Source: DASYPQ01 sp036006425 (GTDB lineage: Bacteria; Planctomycetota; UBA1135; GCA-002686595). From it: DNA of 64,000 nucleotides. The stretch is taken from positions 62,001-126,000 of the forward strand of contig DASYPQ010000011.1 of NCBI GenBank assembly GCA_036006425.1, written 5' to 3'. Shown here piece by piece: positions 43,594-52,767 of this stretch. A program made the translations under genes and the position numbers. Each line of letters begins with the position of its first letter. Positions within the stretch are counted from its first letter, which is position 1. The notes under the pieces were generated by a model. That model was not told the DNA's origin, made no database searches, and saw only the letters and a list, made by a program, of their open reading frames with translations.

Positions 43594-45720
43594 TTGAGGA
43601 AGCAGACAGAACCACAGATCGGGTCCGGTCGGCCCGAGTCGCTGCGCGCGAACGCGCCGGCCGTCGGGCTGATGATCCTCGGCCTGCTCGCCGTCTACTG
43701 CCCGCTCGCGCTGTTCCAGGGCGACCAGGCGCTCCTCGGGATCGACTACAACAACATCCACGAGCGGCGGATCCGCTACGCCCAGGAGGCGCTGGGGGCA
43801 GCCGGCGGGCATCTGCCGGCGTGGTACACGCGCGAGCTGATGGGGACCCCGTTCTGGTCCAACATCCAGAGCTTCCCGCTCGTGCCTACGCGGCTCGCGG
43901 TCTTCTGGCTCGATCCCTCGATCCTGTTCTCCGCGGCCGTGTGCCTCGCCGCGATCCTGGCGGCGCTCTTCACCTACCTCTATCTCCGCAAGATGGAGCT
44001 CGGACGCGTCGCGTCCGCCGTCGGAGGCTGGACCTTCGCGGCGTCCGGATACTTCGCATCGCGCCTGCTCGCGGGCCACCTGCCGCTCCTCGAGGCGTTC
44101 GGAGCGCTGCCGCTCCTCCTGTGGTGTCTCGAATCGATCGCGCGCAGCGATCCCGTCGCCCCGAAGTCGTGGCGTCTGCATGTGGGACTCGCCGCGGCCT
44201 GTCTCTGCATCGTCCTGTGCGGACACCCGCAGGTCCCCGCGTACGCGATGGGAACGGCGGTTCTGTACGCCATCGTGCGCATCGGCGGACGCGCGGCCGT
44301 GAAGGCGCTCGCGGCCATGGCGCTCGGCGTCGGTCTCAGCGGCGCCGTGTGGTGGCCGATGCTCCAGCTGATCGGCCGGAGCACGCGGATCCTTCCGCTC
44401 GATCGCGCCGGAAACGACCTCGCCTTGCCGTATTGGCGCCTCAAGGCGTTCCTGTTCCCGTGGGCCGACGGCTGGCCGTCGCAAGTGCAGCGCGCGCCCG
44501 AGCAGCCCTTCGTCGACCCGAACGTCGCGTACTTCTGGGACACCGTGTGCTACGTCGGCTGGATCCCGATCCTGGCGGCCCTCTTCCTCCTCGGCCGCGC
44601 GCTCGTCCGCCGCCGCTGGCCGGCGAAACCCTGGGTGTTCCTCGCCGTCGTCGCGGCGGGTGCCGTGCTCGTCGCGCTGCCCTTCGCCCAGGCGCTCACG
44701 AACGAGCTGCGTGTGACGCTGCTGCGGAGCCCGGCGCGGCTGCTCTACCTCACGACCTTCGCCCTCGCCGCGGCGATCGCCGTGCTCGTCGACGAGCTGA
44801 CGAAGGCGAGTCGCGGCACGAACCGGACGCTCGGTGTCGCGATCGTCGCGGTCCTCGTCGCCGTCCACGCGGTCGACCTCGGCAGCCACGCGCGGGAGTT
44901 CGTCCACCTGCGCAAGCGGTTCACCTGGAACGCAGCCGACATCGAGCGCCTGCGGCGCAACACCGGCCCGCAGCGCTTCGCGTTCGACTGCAGTCTCGTC
45001 GCGCCGGGCAACCGCGGCGTGGACGACGTCGGTTTCTTCGACTCTCTCATGCTCGCGCGGCCGTACCGCGCGTTCCTCGCGCTGGCCGGGTACCCGCCGA
45101 CGACGAACAGCCAGAACCTCGACGGCGGGGCGCTCCCCGCGCCGGCGCTCGCGGGGCTGTGCGTGAAGATCGTCGTGACGGGCCAGCCCCGCGACGATCT
45201 CAAGGCCGTGGAGACGAAGGAGGGCGCGAGCCTCTATCTCGTTCCGGATCCGCTACCGCGCGCGACGTTCCTCCCCGACGCGGCGGCCGTCTTCCTCCCC
45301 GACGAGCAGGTCCTCGCGCGCTTCCGCGACGAGAAGATCTCGTTCACTAGCGAGATCTTCCTGGACGCCGGCGCGCGCCCGAACGACCTCGCGCGCGGAG
45401 GCAATGCGAGCGCCGCCGGCACCCGACTCGCCTACGACCGCCCGTCGAGCGACGAAATCGTGATGAGCATCGACGCGCGCGAGACCGGCTACCTCCGCGT
45501 CATGGAATCCTGGGACGAAGGCTGGTCCGCGAAGATCGACGGACAGGCGACGGATCTGCTCGTCGCGGACACGTTCGCGATGGCGGTCCGCGTGCATCCG
45601 GGCCCGCACGAGGTGCGGCTCGCCTACGCGACGCCCGGCGCGCGCACGGGGCTCGCGCTCACGGCGGCGAGCGCGGTGCTCCTCGCGCTCTTCGCCTGGC
45701 GGTTGCGAGCGGGGCGCTGA
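43594..45720 (+). CDS. YfhO-family polytopic membrane protein
   Basis: A 708-residue protein with about 10-12 helices in the first ~480 residues, then an extracytoplasmic domain and a last helix at the C-terminus ('LTAASAVLLALFAWRL'). The segment 'YLRVMESWDEGWSAKIDGQA' through 'VHPGPHEVRLAYATPG' is the YfhO signature. YfhO proteins are linked in Firmicutes to glycosylation of lipoteichoic acid and are GT-C-like; the role in planctomycetes is open. The TTG start at 43594 (MRKQTEP) is chosen because it leaves a basic N-terminus before helix 1; an ATG at 43672 would cut that helix short. Confidence 0.75.
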   Translation: MRKQTEPQIGSGRPESLRANAPAVGLMILGLLAVYCPLALFQGDQALLGIDYNNIHERRIRYAQEALGAAGGHLPAWYTRELMGTPFWSNIQSFPLVPTRLAVFWLDPSILFSAAVCLAAILAALFTYLYLRKMELGRVASAVGGWTFAASGYFASRLLAGHLPLLEAFGALPLLLWCLESIARSDPVAPKSWRLHVGLAAACLCIVLCGHPQVPAYAMGTAVLYAIVRIGGRAAVKALAAMALGVGLSGAVWWPMLQLIGRSTRILPLDRAGNDLALPYWRLKAFLFPWADGWPSQVQRAPEQPFVDPNVAYFWDTVCYVGWIPILAALFLLGRALVRRRWPAKPWVFLAVVAAGAVLVALPFAQALTNELRVTLLRSPARLLYLTTFALAAAIAVLVDELTKASRGTNRTLGVAIVAVLVAVHAVDLGSHAREFVHLRKRFTWNAADIERLRRNTGPQRFAFDCSLVAPGNRGVDDVGFFDSLMLARPYRAFLALAGYPPTTNSQNLDGGALPAPALAGLCVKIVVTGQPRDDLKAVETKEGASLYLVPDPLPRATFLPDAAAVFLPDEQVLARFRDEKISFTSEIFLDAGARPNDLARGGNASAAGTRLAYDRPSSDEIVMSIDARETGYLRVMESWDEGWSAKIDGQATDLLVADTFAMAVRVHPGPHEVRLAYATPGARTGLALTAASAVLLALFAWRLRAGR

Positions 45721-45722
45721 CG

Positions 45723-47444
45723 TCAGCGGCGTCGCAGCACGTACGTGTGGTTCGGTCCGCCCGAACCGTCGGCGGCAGTGACCTCGATGAAGTAACTCGA
45801 GCTCGTCGGCGTCGCGACGAACGTCACGGTCGCCGTGGGCAGGCCGTCGATGATGCCCTCGGTGAAGTCGAGCCCGACCGGCTGGCTCGTGCTCACGGTC
45901 ATCGGCGCGCCGGCGTCGTCGCGGATCGTGAGCAGGGGATCGAGGTCGGAGCCGTGCCCGGAATACTCGGAGAAGCCGTCGCTGCCCGTCGCGGTCGCGT
46001 CCGCGTAGACCACGAAGGAGACGAGCGACCGGCTGGGGGCGGTGAAGTGGTAGAGATCGCGGTCGCCCGCCGTGGCGATCACGCCGGCGACCTGCCCGGA
46101 TCCGGGGAACGCCGGAGCGACGGCGATCGTGTCGTTCGGTTCCGTCTCGTAGATCGCGGACAGGAAACGGCTCAGCTCGAGGCGGTAGTTCGTCGCTCCG
46201 ACGGCTCCCGCCGCCGTCTGCGCGCGGACGTAGCACGTGCCGCTCGTCTGCAGGATCGTGGTGAGCACCTGGAACGCCGGGCCCTCGTGGAAGGGGATCG
46301 GTGTCGTCCCGTCGGAAGCGAACAGCGCGACGTCGAGCGCCTCGCTCGCGGAGTCCGAGTTGTTCTTGTCGAAGACCTGCAGCCGGACCATGTCGCCCGC
46401 GGTGCCGACGAACTGGAACCAGTCGACCGTCCCGGGCGCGGCGGAACCCGACATGGCGTCGCCGTAGGCAAAGGGATCCGCGCCCGGCGGCGTGTTGTTC
46501 GGCTCGATCTCCGTCAGCGTCGTCGCCGGGTCGGACGAGACCTTCAGGAAGTACGGCGCTCCCGAGAGGTTGCCCGGATTCTCGGTGACCTGGATCCGGT
46601 AATCACCCGCCACGGACACCGCGTACTGGATCGCGGGGTCGTGGAAGAACGCGTCGTCGTTCGTCGCGAGGACCGTGGCGCCGTCGGTTCCGTAGAGGCG
46701 CATCAGGGGATCGTAGATCGACGTCGAGCCGCCCCACGCGCCGTTGCGCTGCGAGAGGAGCTCGAAACGCAGGACGCGCGGTCCCGTGACGGTCACCGAG
46801 TAGAAGTCGTCGTTGCCGAGCTTGTGGTATCCGGCGAGGAGCCCGGGGGTGATCGGCTGCGCGGTCCCGGGCGTGTCGTCGACGCCGGTCTCGAGGTCCT
46901 CCTCGATCTCGAACTGGCTCGGCACGGGGCTCGCGAGACTCACGCGCAGCGCGTAGCGGCCGCCCCCGACGAGCTCGTCGTCCGGTTGCACGACGAACCA
47001 GTACGTCCCCGTCGTCTTCGCGTGGAACATCGGGATCTCGAAGTCCTGCGCGCCCCCCGGCCAGCCCGACAGGAAGCTGTGCTCCATGAGCTTCGTCACG
47101 TCGTCGGGGAAGAACACGGTGAGCCTCGGCACCGTCCCGGAGGCATCCCAGGTCGCCTGATCGAGGCGCGTGCCGTACAGCTCGGCCTTGATCGTCTGTC
47201 CCTTGATGATGTGGAAGCTGAACCAGTCGATATCGCCGATGGTCGATACGTCACCCTGCATGGGTCGGCCGGCGGTGAGCGGGTTCGAGAGATTGATGCC
47301 CTCGTTGGGCTCGACCTCGAACTCGGTGCCGGTGGATCCGCCCCCACCTCCGCCGCCGCTGCAGCCGCCGCAGTCGGGGATGATGTTCAGGAAGATCGCG
47401 GGGAGGACGACGATCAGAGTGAGCGGAGCGCGGCGGGAACGCAT
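45723..47444 (-). CDS. Secreted protein with repeated PPC (pre-peptidase C-terminal) domains
   Basis: A 573-residue exported protein. After the hydrophobic N-terminus come 'CGGCSGGGGGGGSTG', a glycine linker, then three or four beta-sandwich repeats of bacterial PPC type. Each begins with an acidic 'E-x-E-P-N' element (EVEPNEGINL, EIEPNNTPPG, ETEPNDTIAV) and carries a 'D-W-F-x-F' or 'D-F-Y-S-V/D-L-Y-H-F' strand. PPC domains usually trail secreted proteases; here no catalytic domain is attached, so a binding or structural surface role is likely. Convergent with the YfhO-like gene (two-base gap) and divergent from the next gene. Confidence 0.82.
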   Translation of the reverse strand: MRSRRAPLTLIVVLPAIFLNIIPDCGGCSGGGGGGGSTGTEFEVEPNEGINLSNPLTAGRPMQGDVSTIGDIDWFSFHIIKGQTIKAELYGTRLDQATWDASGTVPRLTVFFPDDVTKLMEHSFLSGWPGGAQDFEIPMFHAKTTGTYWFVVQPDDELVGGGRYALRVSLASPVPSQFEIEEDLETGVDDTPGTAQPITPGLLAGYHKLGNDDFYSVTVTGPRVLRFELLSQRNGAWGGSTSIYDPLMRLYGTDGATVLATNDDAFFHDPAIQYAVSVAGDYRIQVTENPGNLSGAPYFLKVSSDPATTLTEIEPNNTPPGADPFAYGDAMSGSAAPGTVDWFQFVGTAGDMVRLQVFDKNNSDSASEALDVALFASDGTTPIPFHEGPAFQVLTTILQTSGTCYVRAQTAAGAVGATNYRLELSRFLSAIYETEPNDTIAVAPAFPGSGQVAGVIATAGDRDLYHFTAPSRSLVSFVVYADATATGSDGFSEYSGHGSDLDPLLTIRDDAGAPMTVSTSQPVGLDFTEGIIDGLPTATVTFVATPTSSSYFIEVTAADGSGGPNHTYVLRRR

Positions 47445-47515
47445 GGATGCCCGAGTGTATCCTGAGCGCGGTCCCTCCCGAAACCGAAGACCAGTCCGAA
47501 ACGGATCGTAACGCC

Positions 47516-49468
47516 ATGTCATCGCGTACTCCCGCTCTGCGCCGCATCGCGCCCGCCGTCCTCCTGTGCTCGATGTCGCTGCGCGCGCAGTCGCCGCCGG
47601 CGGCCGCCGACGGGCTCGCCAAGCTCGTGCCCGTGGGAACGGTCGTCTACGTCCAGGCGCCGTCGCTCGAGCGCCTCGGTGCCGCGATCCACAAGACGGT
47701 GGCAGCGTTCTCCGCCGAGGCAGCGGAGAAATTCGACGTCGACTCGATGTTGCACGACATGCAGATGCCCGGCTCGGGGACGGAGCTCGACAAGACGAAG
47801 CCGATCGCATTCTGCCTCCTCTTCTCGCCGACGCCGGATGCGGAACCCACTCCCGCCTTCCTCGTCCCCGCGATGTCGCCGGAAGCGTTCGCGCGCGCGG
47901 TCGTCGCGTCCGGCAAGCACGCGACCGCACACGTCGACGGCGGCTACGTCCTCGTCTCCGAGTCGCCCGACGTGAAGTCCGGCTCGGTCGCCGCCGCGAT
48001 CGCGACGGGCCTGCCCGCCGGCGAGGTCGTCGCGCGCATCGACGTCAAGCAGATCGTCGACCGGTTCCGCCCGCACATCGAGATGGGGCTCGGACAGCTC
48101 GAAGCGATGGCGGCCGGAATGCCGCCGCAGGCGACGAACGGGATGAACGTCGCGCCGTTCATGAAGCTCTACGTCGACGGCATCCGCTCGGTGATCGACT
48201 CGGGACAGTCGCTCGACCTCGCGCTGCGGCTGGACGGGAATCGCCTCGAGATCGCGTCGGCGCTGACGGTGCTCGACAAGAGCGCGCTCGCCGAGTTCGG
48301 CTCCAAGGAGAAGACGGATGCGAAGGCGCTGGCGCGCTTCGTCGACGCGGGCGCGACCTTCCAAATGGTCGCCGGTGTCGATCAGGCGATGCTCATGAAG
48401 CGCATGAAGCCGATGCTCGACGCGGTGTTCGCGATGTATCCCGAACCGATGCGCGCCGGATTCCAGAAGCTCGGAGGCAGCTTCGACGAGCTCGCCGCCC
48501 AGATGGGATCGGGCATGTGCGTCAGCGGAGACCTCGGAGGCGGAGGGCTGCGCTACGCCTGCTACGTCCGGCCGCGCGATCCGGCCAAGCTCCTCGCGAT
48601 CTACCGGACGATGCTGTCGTCGATGCCCGGGATGTCCTGCGACGAAGTGAAGGACGGGAACATCGCCGGCGTGCCCGTGACGCGGTGGCGCGTCCGCTTC
48701 GACACCAAGGTCTTCTTCGACGCGCAGGGCAGCACCGTGCCGGCCGAATCGACGACCCAGCTCCGGACGATGATGGAGAAGATGTACGGGAAGGACGGCC
48801 TCGCGTTCACGTTCGCTACGCAGGGTGACGTGACGGCGATCGTGATCGGAGGCGATGACGCCTACCTCGGCGGCGCGCTCGCGCGGCTCTCGGCGAACGG
48901 CAAGCCGCCCGCGTCGATCGCGCGCGCCCTCGACCAGGTCGGCAGCTTCAATCCGTGCTTCGCGATGAGCTACGACCTCGGCAAGGTGATGCACGGCGTG
49001 CAGGAGATGATGGGCGGCTCGATGCAAGGGATGCCGCTCGATTTCCCGAACGTCAGCGCCTCGATCACCGTCTCCGCGGGCGTCGACGGGCGCGTCTGGC
49101 GGGGCGCGATGTCGGCCGACCTCGGCGAGCTGGGCGCCGCCGTGCACGCGATCGAGGGAGCGAGCGCGAACACCGGCCTCAAGACGAAGGCCCAGATCGA
49201 CGTCGCCGCCCTCGTCGACGCTCTCCAGGCGTACGCGATCGCGAACGGCGGCAAGTATCCGGACTCGCTCGAGGTCCTCGTCACGCGCGACGTGAACGGG
49301 CAGACGTTCCTCGATCGCACGAAGCTCCCGAAGGATCCGTGGGGGCGCGACTACCACTACGATCCGCCGAAGACGGCGAACGGGACCCCGCGCGTCTACT
49401 CGTACGGCAAGGACGGCCAGCCCGGCGGGACCGGCGAGAACGCGGACATCGTCAACGAGCCGCGCTGA
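47516..49468 (+). CDS. Secreted protein with GspG-like C-terminal domain
   Basis: A 650-residue exported protein (signal ending LRA-Q). Residues ~30-540 form two similar alpha/beta halves typical of uncharacterised planctomycete DUF3352-like proteins ('LVPVGTVVYVQAPSLERLG', 'AMSPEAFARAVV'). Residues ~560-650 match the C-terminal globular part of the type II secretion pseudopilin GspG: 'AYAIANGGKYPDSLEVLV', 'PKDPWGRDYHYDPP', 'YSYGKDGQPGGTGENADI'. The prepilin methylation segment is absent, so it is not a pilin itself; the pseudopilin head has been borrowed as a domain, possibly keeping its calcium site. Adjoins the convergent next gene with no gap. Confidence 0.8.
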   Translation: MSSRTPALRRIAPAVLLCSMSLRAQSPPAAADGLAKLVPVGTVVYVQAPSLERLGAAIHKTVAAFSAEAAEKFDVDSMLHDMQMPGSGTELDKTKPIAFCLLFSPTPDAEPTPAFLVPAMSPEAFARAVVASGKHATAHVDGGYVLVSESPDVKSGSVAAAIATGLPAGEVVARIDVKQIVDRFRPHIEMGLGQLEAMAAGMPPQATNGMNVAPFMKLYVDGIRSVIDSGQSLDLALRLDGNRLEIASALTVLDKSALAEFGSKEKTDAKALARFVDAGATFQMVAGVDQAMLMKRMKPMLDAVFAMYPEPMRAGFQKLGGSFDELAAQMGSGMCVSGDLGGGGLRYACYVRPRDPAKLLAIYRTMLSSMPGMSCDEVKDGNIAGVPVTRWRVRFDTKVFFDAQGSTVPAESTTQLRTMMEKMYGKDGLAFTFATQGDVTAIVIGGDDAYLGGALARLSANGKPPASIARALDQVGSFNPCFAMSYDLGKVMHGVQEMMGGSMQGMPLDFPNVSASITVSAGVDGRVWRGAMSADLGELGAAVHAIEGASANTGLKTKAQIDVAALVDALQAYAIANGGKYPDSLEVLVTRDVNGQTFLDRTKLPKDPWGRDYHYDPPKTANGTPRVYSYGKDGQPGGTGENADIVNEPR

Positions 49469-51175
49469 TCAGGGCCACGCGACGATCAGGCCGCTGCTCA
49501 CGTTGAACGTGCCGCCGATCGGCGGCGCACAGAACGTCGCGTCCGGATCGCGGTAATAGACCTGGTAGTAGCGGACGCCGCCGGGCGGGATGACGTCGCC
49601 GAGCGCAGCGGAGCGCGCGCGGATCCCGAGGTCGCCCGCTTCCGGGTACGTCGCGACGCCGGCTGTCGCGGGCTTCACGCCGATGCGCTTCAGCGAGCCG
49701 CCGACGCAGCGGACTCCGTCGCCGAAGACGTTCCCCGAGGCATGGGACGCATCGCCCTGGATGAAGAGGGAGTACGCGGTCTCGCGCTCGCCCGCGCAGT
49801 GGATCACGAGCGTGTCGGGCGCGAGCGCTCCGGTCGTGAACGCGAACGCGCCTCCCGTCAGGCTCGAGTTCTCGCATCCGTGCGTGATCGTCCCGGAGTT
49901 TCCGCAGGGGCACGCCGTGGCGAGGTTTCCGTCCCCGAAGCAGAACGGCGTGCCCGAGGGATGGCTCCCACCCGGGACGTCGGCCGTCGCCGTGACCGCG
50001 CCGGCGGTCTTGAACGTGCCGATCCGGACCGTGCCGCTCGCCGGCGCGGAGTTGGCGTCGAAGCGGAACGTGTACGTCGTGCCCCAGCGGATCGCGTTCG
50101 CGTTCGGATCCTGCGCGAACGTCGCGGTGGACCACGCGAGCGCCGAGCTCGCGCGCGCCGGCGTCCAATCCGACCCGTCGCGGTTCACGCCGCCGATCCC
50201 GTCGCCTCCGCGGTAGACCACGCCGTGGAATCCGACGTTCGTGACGGAGACATCGCTCGGTACTGGGACGGTGAATTGGCCGACGGAGACGTCGACGTTC
50301 ATGTTGTAGAGCGCGTACTCGTAATGGAACATCCCGCCGCCGAGGTCCGTCGCCTTCGCGCCGAGGATCAAGAGACCGTCGTTCGGGATCTGCACGTCCG
50401 TCGTCGTCACCCCGGACTCGCAGACCTGCCAGGCCTGGATCGCGGGCTGCTCGCGGCGCACGGAGCCCACGAAGCCGAAGTTCCACGTCGTGCCCGAGCC
50501 GGAGACGGTGATCTCGCGGTAGGACGAGTTGTTGTTCGCGTTGTTCGAGCTCGCGTCGTCGGCCGCGACGTACTGGCAGTTCCCGAAGTAGCGCGTTCCG
50601 TTCGCGCTGCTCGGCTCGAGGTCGGCGATCTCCGCTTCGATTCGACCCGTGTTGCCTCCGCTCGGGTGCGGCGGCGGGTAGACGAAGACGCCGGTGTGCG
50701 CATCGACCTGGTAGCGCGGGCCGAGGAGGCTCTGCGTCCCGTTGCGCCCGGCCACGTACGGGTCGGAGCAGCCGATGCCGAGGATCGTGCCGTCGGTCGG
50801 CTGGCAGTTGTTGCAGCACAGATTCTGGCTCTCCGCGTAGAATCCGTGCTTCAACCACGAGAGTCCGACCTGCTCGAATCGCCCGGCGCCGTCGACGACC
50901 CGGAAGCGGTAGAGCTCTCCGCCGATCACCGGGTGGTGGTTGTTGCTCGCGTGCCAATCGAGCGGAGCCGTGCCCTGGTTGCACGACGTCGTACCGAGCG
51001 AGAGCGCTTCGCGTGTTCCGACGGCGGTGTAGTTCGCCGGACCGGTGATGTCGCCGACGATCACGTCCGGGCCCGAGCTCCCCTGGCACGGAGTCTGCGC
51101 GCTCGCGCCGCGCGCCGACACCGCGGCGAGCGCCGCGACCGCGAGCCATTTCACCGAAAAACGCCGCGGATCCAT
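49469..51175 (-). CDS. Large secreted Cys-rich protein with planctomycete C-terminal domain
   Basis: A 568-residue exported protein (signal ending ASA-Q). Residues ~25-400 are beta-rich with several Cys clusters ('SQNLCCNNCQPTDGTILGIG') and no family I recognise; the text 'GLSWLKHGFYAESQ' and 'FHYEYALYNMNVD' recurs in uncharacterised planctomycete exoproteins. The final ~165 residues are the same Cys-rich domain as in the S53 peptidase: 'CPCGNSGTITHGCENS', 'FGDGVRCVGGSLKRIG' and 'VRYYQVYYRDP'. The two domains are nearly identical near the end, so they are recent copies or under strong constraint. A TAGGAT (51183-51188) precedes the gene. Confidence 0.78.
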   Translation of the reverse strand: MDPRRFSVKWLAVAALAAVSARGASAQTPCQGSSGPDVIVGDITGPANYTAVGTREALSLGTTSCNQGTAPLDWHASNNHHPVIGGELYRFRVVDGAGRFEQVGLSWLKHGFYAESQNLCCNNCQPTDGTILGIGCSDPYVAGRNGTQSLLGPRYQVDAHTGVFVYPPPHPSGGNTGRIEAEIADLEPSSANGTRYFGNCQYVAADDASSNNANNNSSYREITVSGSGTTWNFGFVGSVRREQPAIQAWQVCESGVTTTDVQIPNDGLLILGAKATDLGGGMFHYEYALYNMNVDVSVGQFTVPVPSDVSVTNVGFHGVVYRGGDGIGGVNRDGSDWTPARASSALAWSTATFAQDPNANAIRWGTTYTFRFDANSAPASGTVRIGTFKTAGAVTATADVPGGSHPSGTPFCFGDGNLATACPCGNSGTITHGCENSSLTGGAFAFTTGALAPDTLVIHCAGERETAYSLFIQGDASHASGNVFGDGVRCVGGSLKRIGVKPATAGVATYPEAGDLGIRARSAALGDVIPPGGVRYYQVYYRDPDATFCAPPIGGTFNVSSGLIVAWP

Positions 51176-51210
51176 CGCTCCGATCCTATCGCAACCGTCG
51201 TCGAGCGCGG

Positions 51211-51237
51211 TTGCCGGTTCGTGACGGCCGTGATAAT
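51211..51237 (+). promoter_or_regulatory. Possible promoter of the radical SAM/glycosyltransferase operon
   Basis: TTGCCG (51211-51216) and GATAAT (51232-51237) are separated by 15 bases, shorter than the usual 17. The GATAAT is the most AT-rich hexamer in the 94-base divergent region. Transcription would begin ~51244 and reach the ATG at 51270. Confidence 0.4.
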
Positions 51238-51269
51238 CTTTTTCCGTCTCCGCCGCGGCGACGGGCAGC

Positions 51270-52739
51270 ATGAGAATCAGCATCGTCAATCCGCGCCTGA
51301 CCGTCTTCCAGCGCGACTACGCGTTCCGGAAGAGCCGGCGCTGGCAGCCGCTCTCGACCGCGATCGTCGCCGGCTGGCTCGAGAAGCAGGGCGGCTGGGA
51401 GATCCAGTTCCTGGATGCGCACGCGATGGACTGGAGCGACGCCGAGACGGCCGCGCGCGTCCGCGAGTTCGCCCCCGACGTCCTCTACTACAGCTCCGAC
51501 CGCACCGACGCGTGGGAGCTCCCGATCCCGGACCTGCGCTACGTCGACGACTTCTTCGCGACGCTGTTCGCCGGCTGGGGCGGACCCGGCTCGCGTCCGC
51601 CGGCGCACGTCCTCTTCGAAGGTCCGCACGGTTCCATCTACCCGGCGGACATCCTGCGTCGGCTGCCGCGGGTCGACGCCGTGCTGCGCGGCGAGACCGA
51701 GCCAGTGTCGTTCGCGGCGCTGGCCGCGATCGCGCGCGGCGAGGTTTCGCGCGGGAACTGGGGCGCGGTGAAGTCCGTGAGTTGGCGCGCTCCGGACGGC
51801 AACTTCGTCCACAACGTCGACGAACCGAATCCGGTGAAGTACGCCGAGTTCCCCTCGGCGGCGTGGCACCTCCTGCCGATGGATCGATACCACGACGCCG
51901 CCGCGCCGAACGTCGGCTTCGCGATGCTCGAGTCGTCGCGCGGCTGCCCGATGCCGTGCGGATACTGCTACAAGCAGATGTTCGGCGACCGGCAGAGCAA
52001 GCGTCGTCCCGAGCAGGTGCTCGACGAGGTGACCGAAGTCGTCGAGAAGTACGGCGTCCGCAGGATCATGTTCCAGGACCAGATCTTCACGCTCGACCGC
52101 AAGCACACGGCCGCGGTCTGCGAAGGACTGATCGCCCGCGGACTCAACAAGCGCATCCAGTGGCGCTGCCAGACGCGCCTGAACGGCATGAAGCTCGAGC
52201 TCCTGAAGCTCATGCGCGATGCCGGATGCGTCGAGATCTACACCGGGCTCGAGACCGGAAGCGACGAGATCCAGGGCGAGATCAGCAAGTTGACGCTCGA
52301 CGAGTTCCTCCGCTACCGGGACTACGGCGAGAGCATCGGCCTCAACATCAGCCCCAACATGATCCTCGGATTGCCGGGCGAAACCGAGGAGACGGCGATG
52401 GAGTCGATCCTCTTCTACCACCGGCTCGGGATCGCGATCGTGCCGAACGTGAACATCACGTACCCGCTGACGCGCTACCACACGGAGGCCGTCGAGCGCG
52501 GCGAGCTCAAGGGCGACGGCTGGGACGAAGTCGTCAAGGGCGCCGGTCTCGTCGGCACGCACCTCGACAAGGTCACGATCGATCGCATCCGCGCGAAAGC
52601 GCTGCGCTTGAACCGCCTGTTGCGCTGGAAGAAGCGGATCTACCGCGCGTTCGGCGCGCGCTACGGCCAGGGCGCTTCGCAACGGTTACTGAAGACGCGC
52701 GGGAACTCCCCGATGCGCCGCGGCGTCGCCACGAGCTGA
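51270..52739 (+). CDS. B12-binding-type radical SAM enzyme
   Basis: A 489-residue cytosolic enzyme. Residues ~1-165 form a Rossmann-like domain of the kind found in cobalamin-dependent radical SAM enzymes (BchE/P-methylase type), without the DxHxxG motif. The [4Fe-4S] ligands are C226, C230 and C233 ('RGCPMPCGYCYK'), and 'VEIYTGLETGSDEIQGEI' and 'NISPNMILGLPGETEETAME' are typical of the Elp3/B12 radical SAM group. Such enzymes methylate unactivated carbons or rearrange rings. It is followed after 28 bases by a glycosyltransferase-like gene and then by a second radical SAM gene, so it may act on a glycolipid or surface glycan. Confidence 0.88.
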   Translation: MRISIVNPRLTVFQRDYAFRKSRRWQPLSTAIVAGWLEKQGGWEIQFLDAHAMDWSDAETAARVREFAPDVLYYSSDRTDAWELPIPDLRYVDDFFATLFAGWGGPGSRPPAHVLFEGPHGSIYPADILRRLPRVDAVLRGETEPVSFAALAAIARGEVSRGNWGAVKSVSWRAPDGNFVHNVDEPNPVKYAEFPSAAWHLLPMDRYHDAAAPNVGFAMLESSRGCPMPCGYCYKQMFGDRQSKRRPEQVLDEVTEVVEKYGVRRIMFQDQIFTLDRKHTAAVCEGLIARGLNKRIQWRCQTRLNGMKLELLKLMRDAGCVEIYTGLETGSDEIQGEISKLTLDEFLRYRDYGESIGLNISPNMILGLPGETEETAMESILFYHRLGIAIVPNVNITYPLTRYHTEAVERGELKGDGWDEVVKGAGLVGTHLDKVTIDRIRAKALRLNRLLRWKKRIYRAFGARYGQGASQRLLKTRGNSPMRRGVATS

Positions 52740-52767
52740 CGCACGACCGGACCTGGCACCTCCGGCG

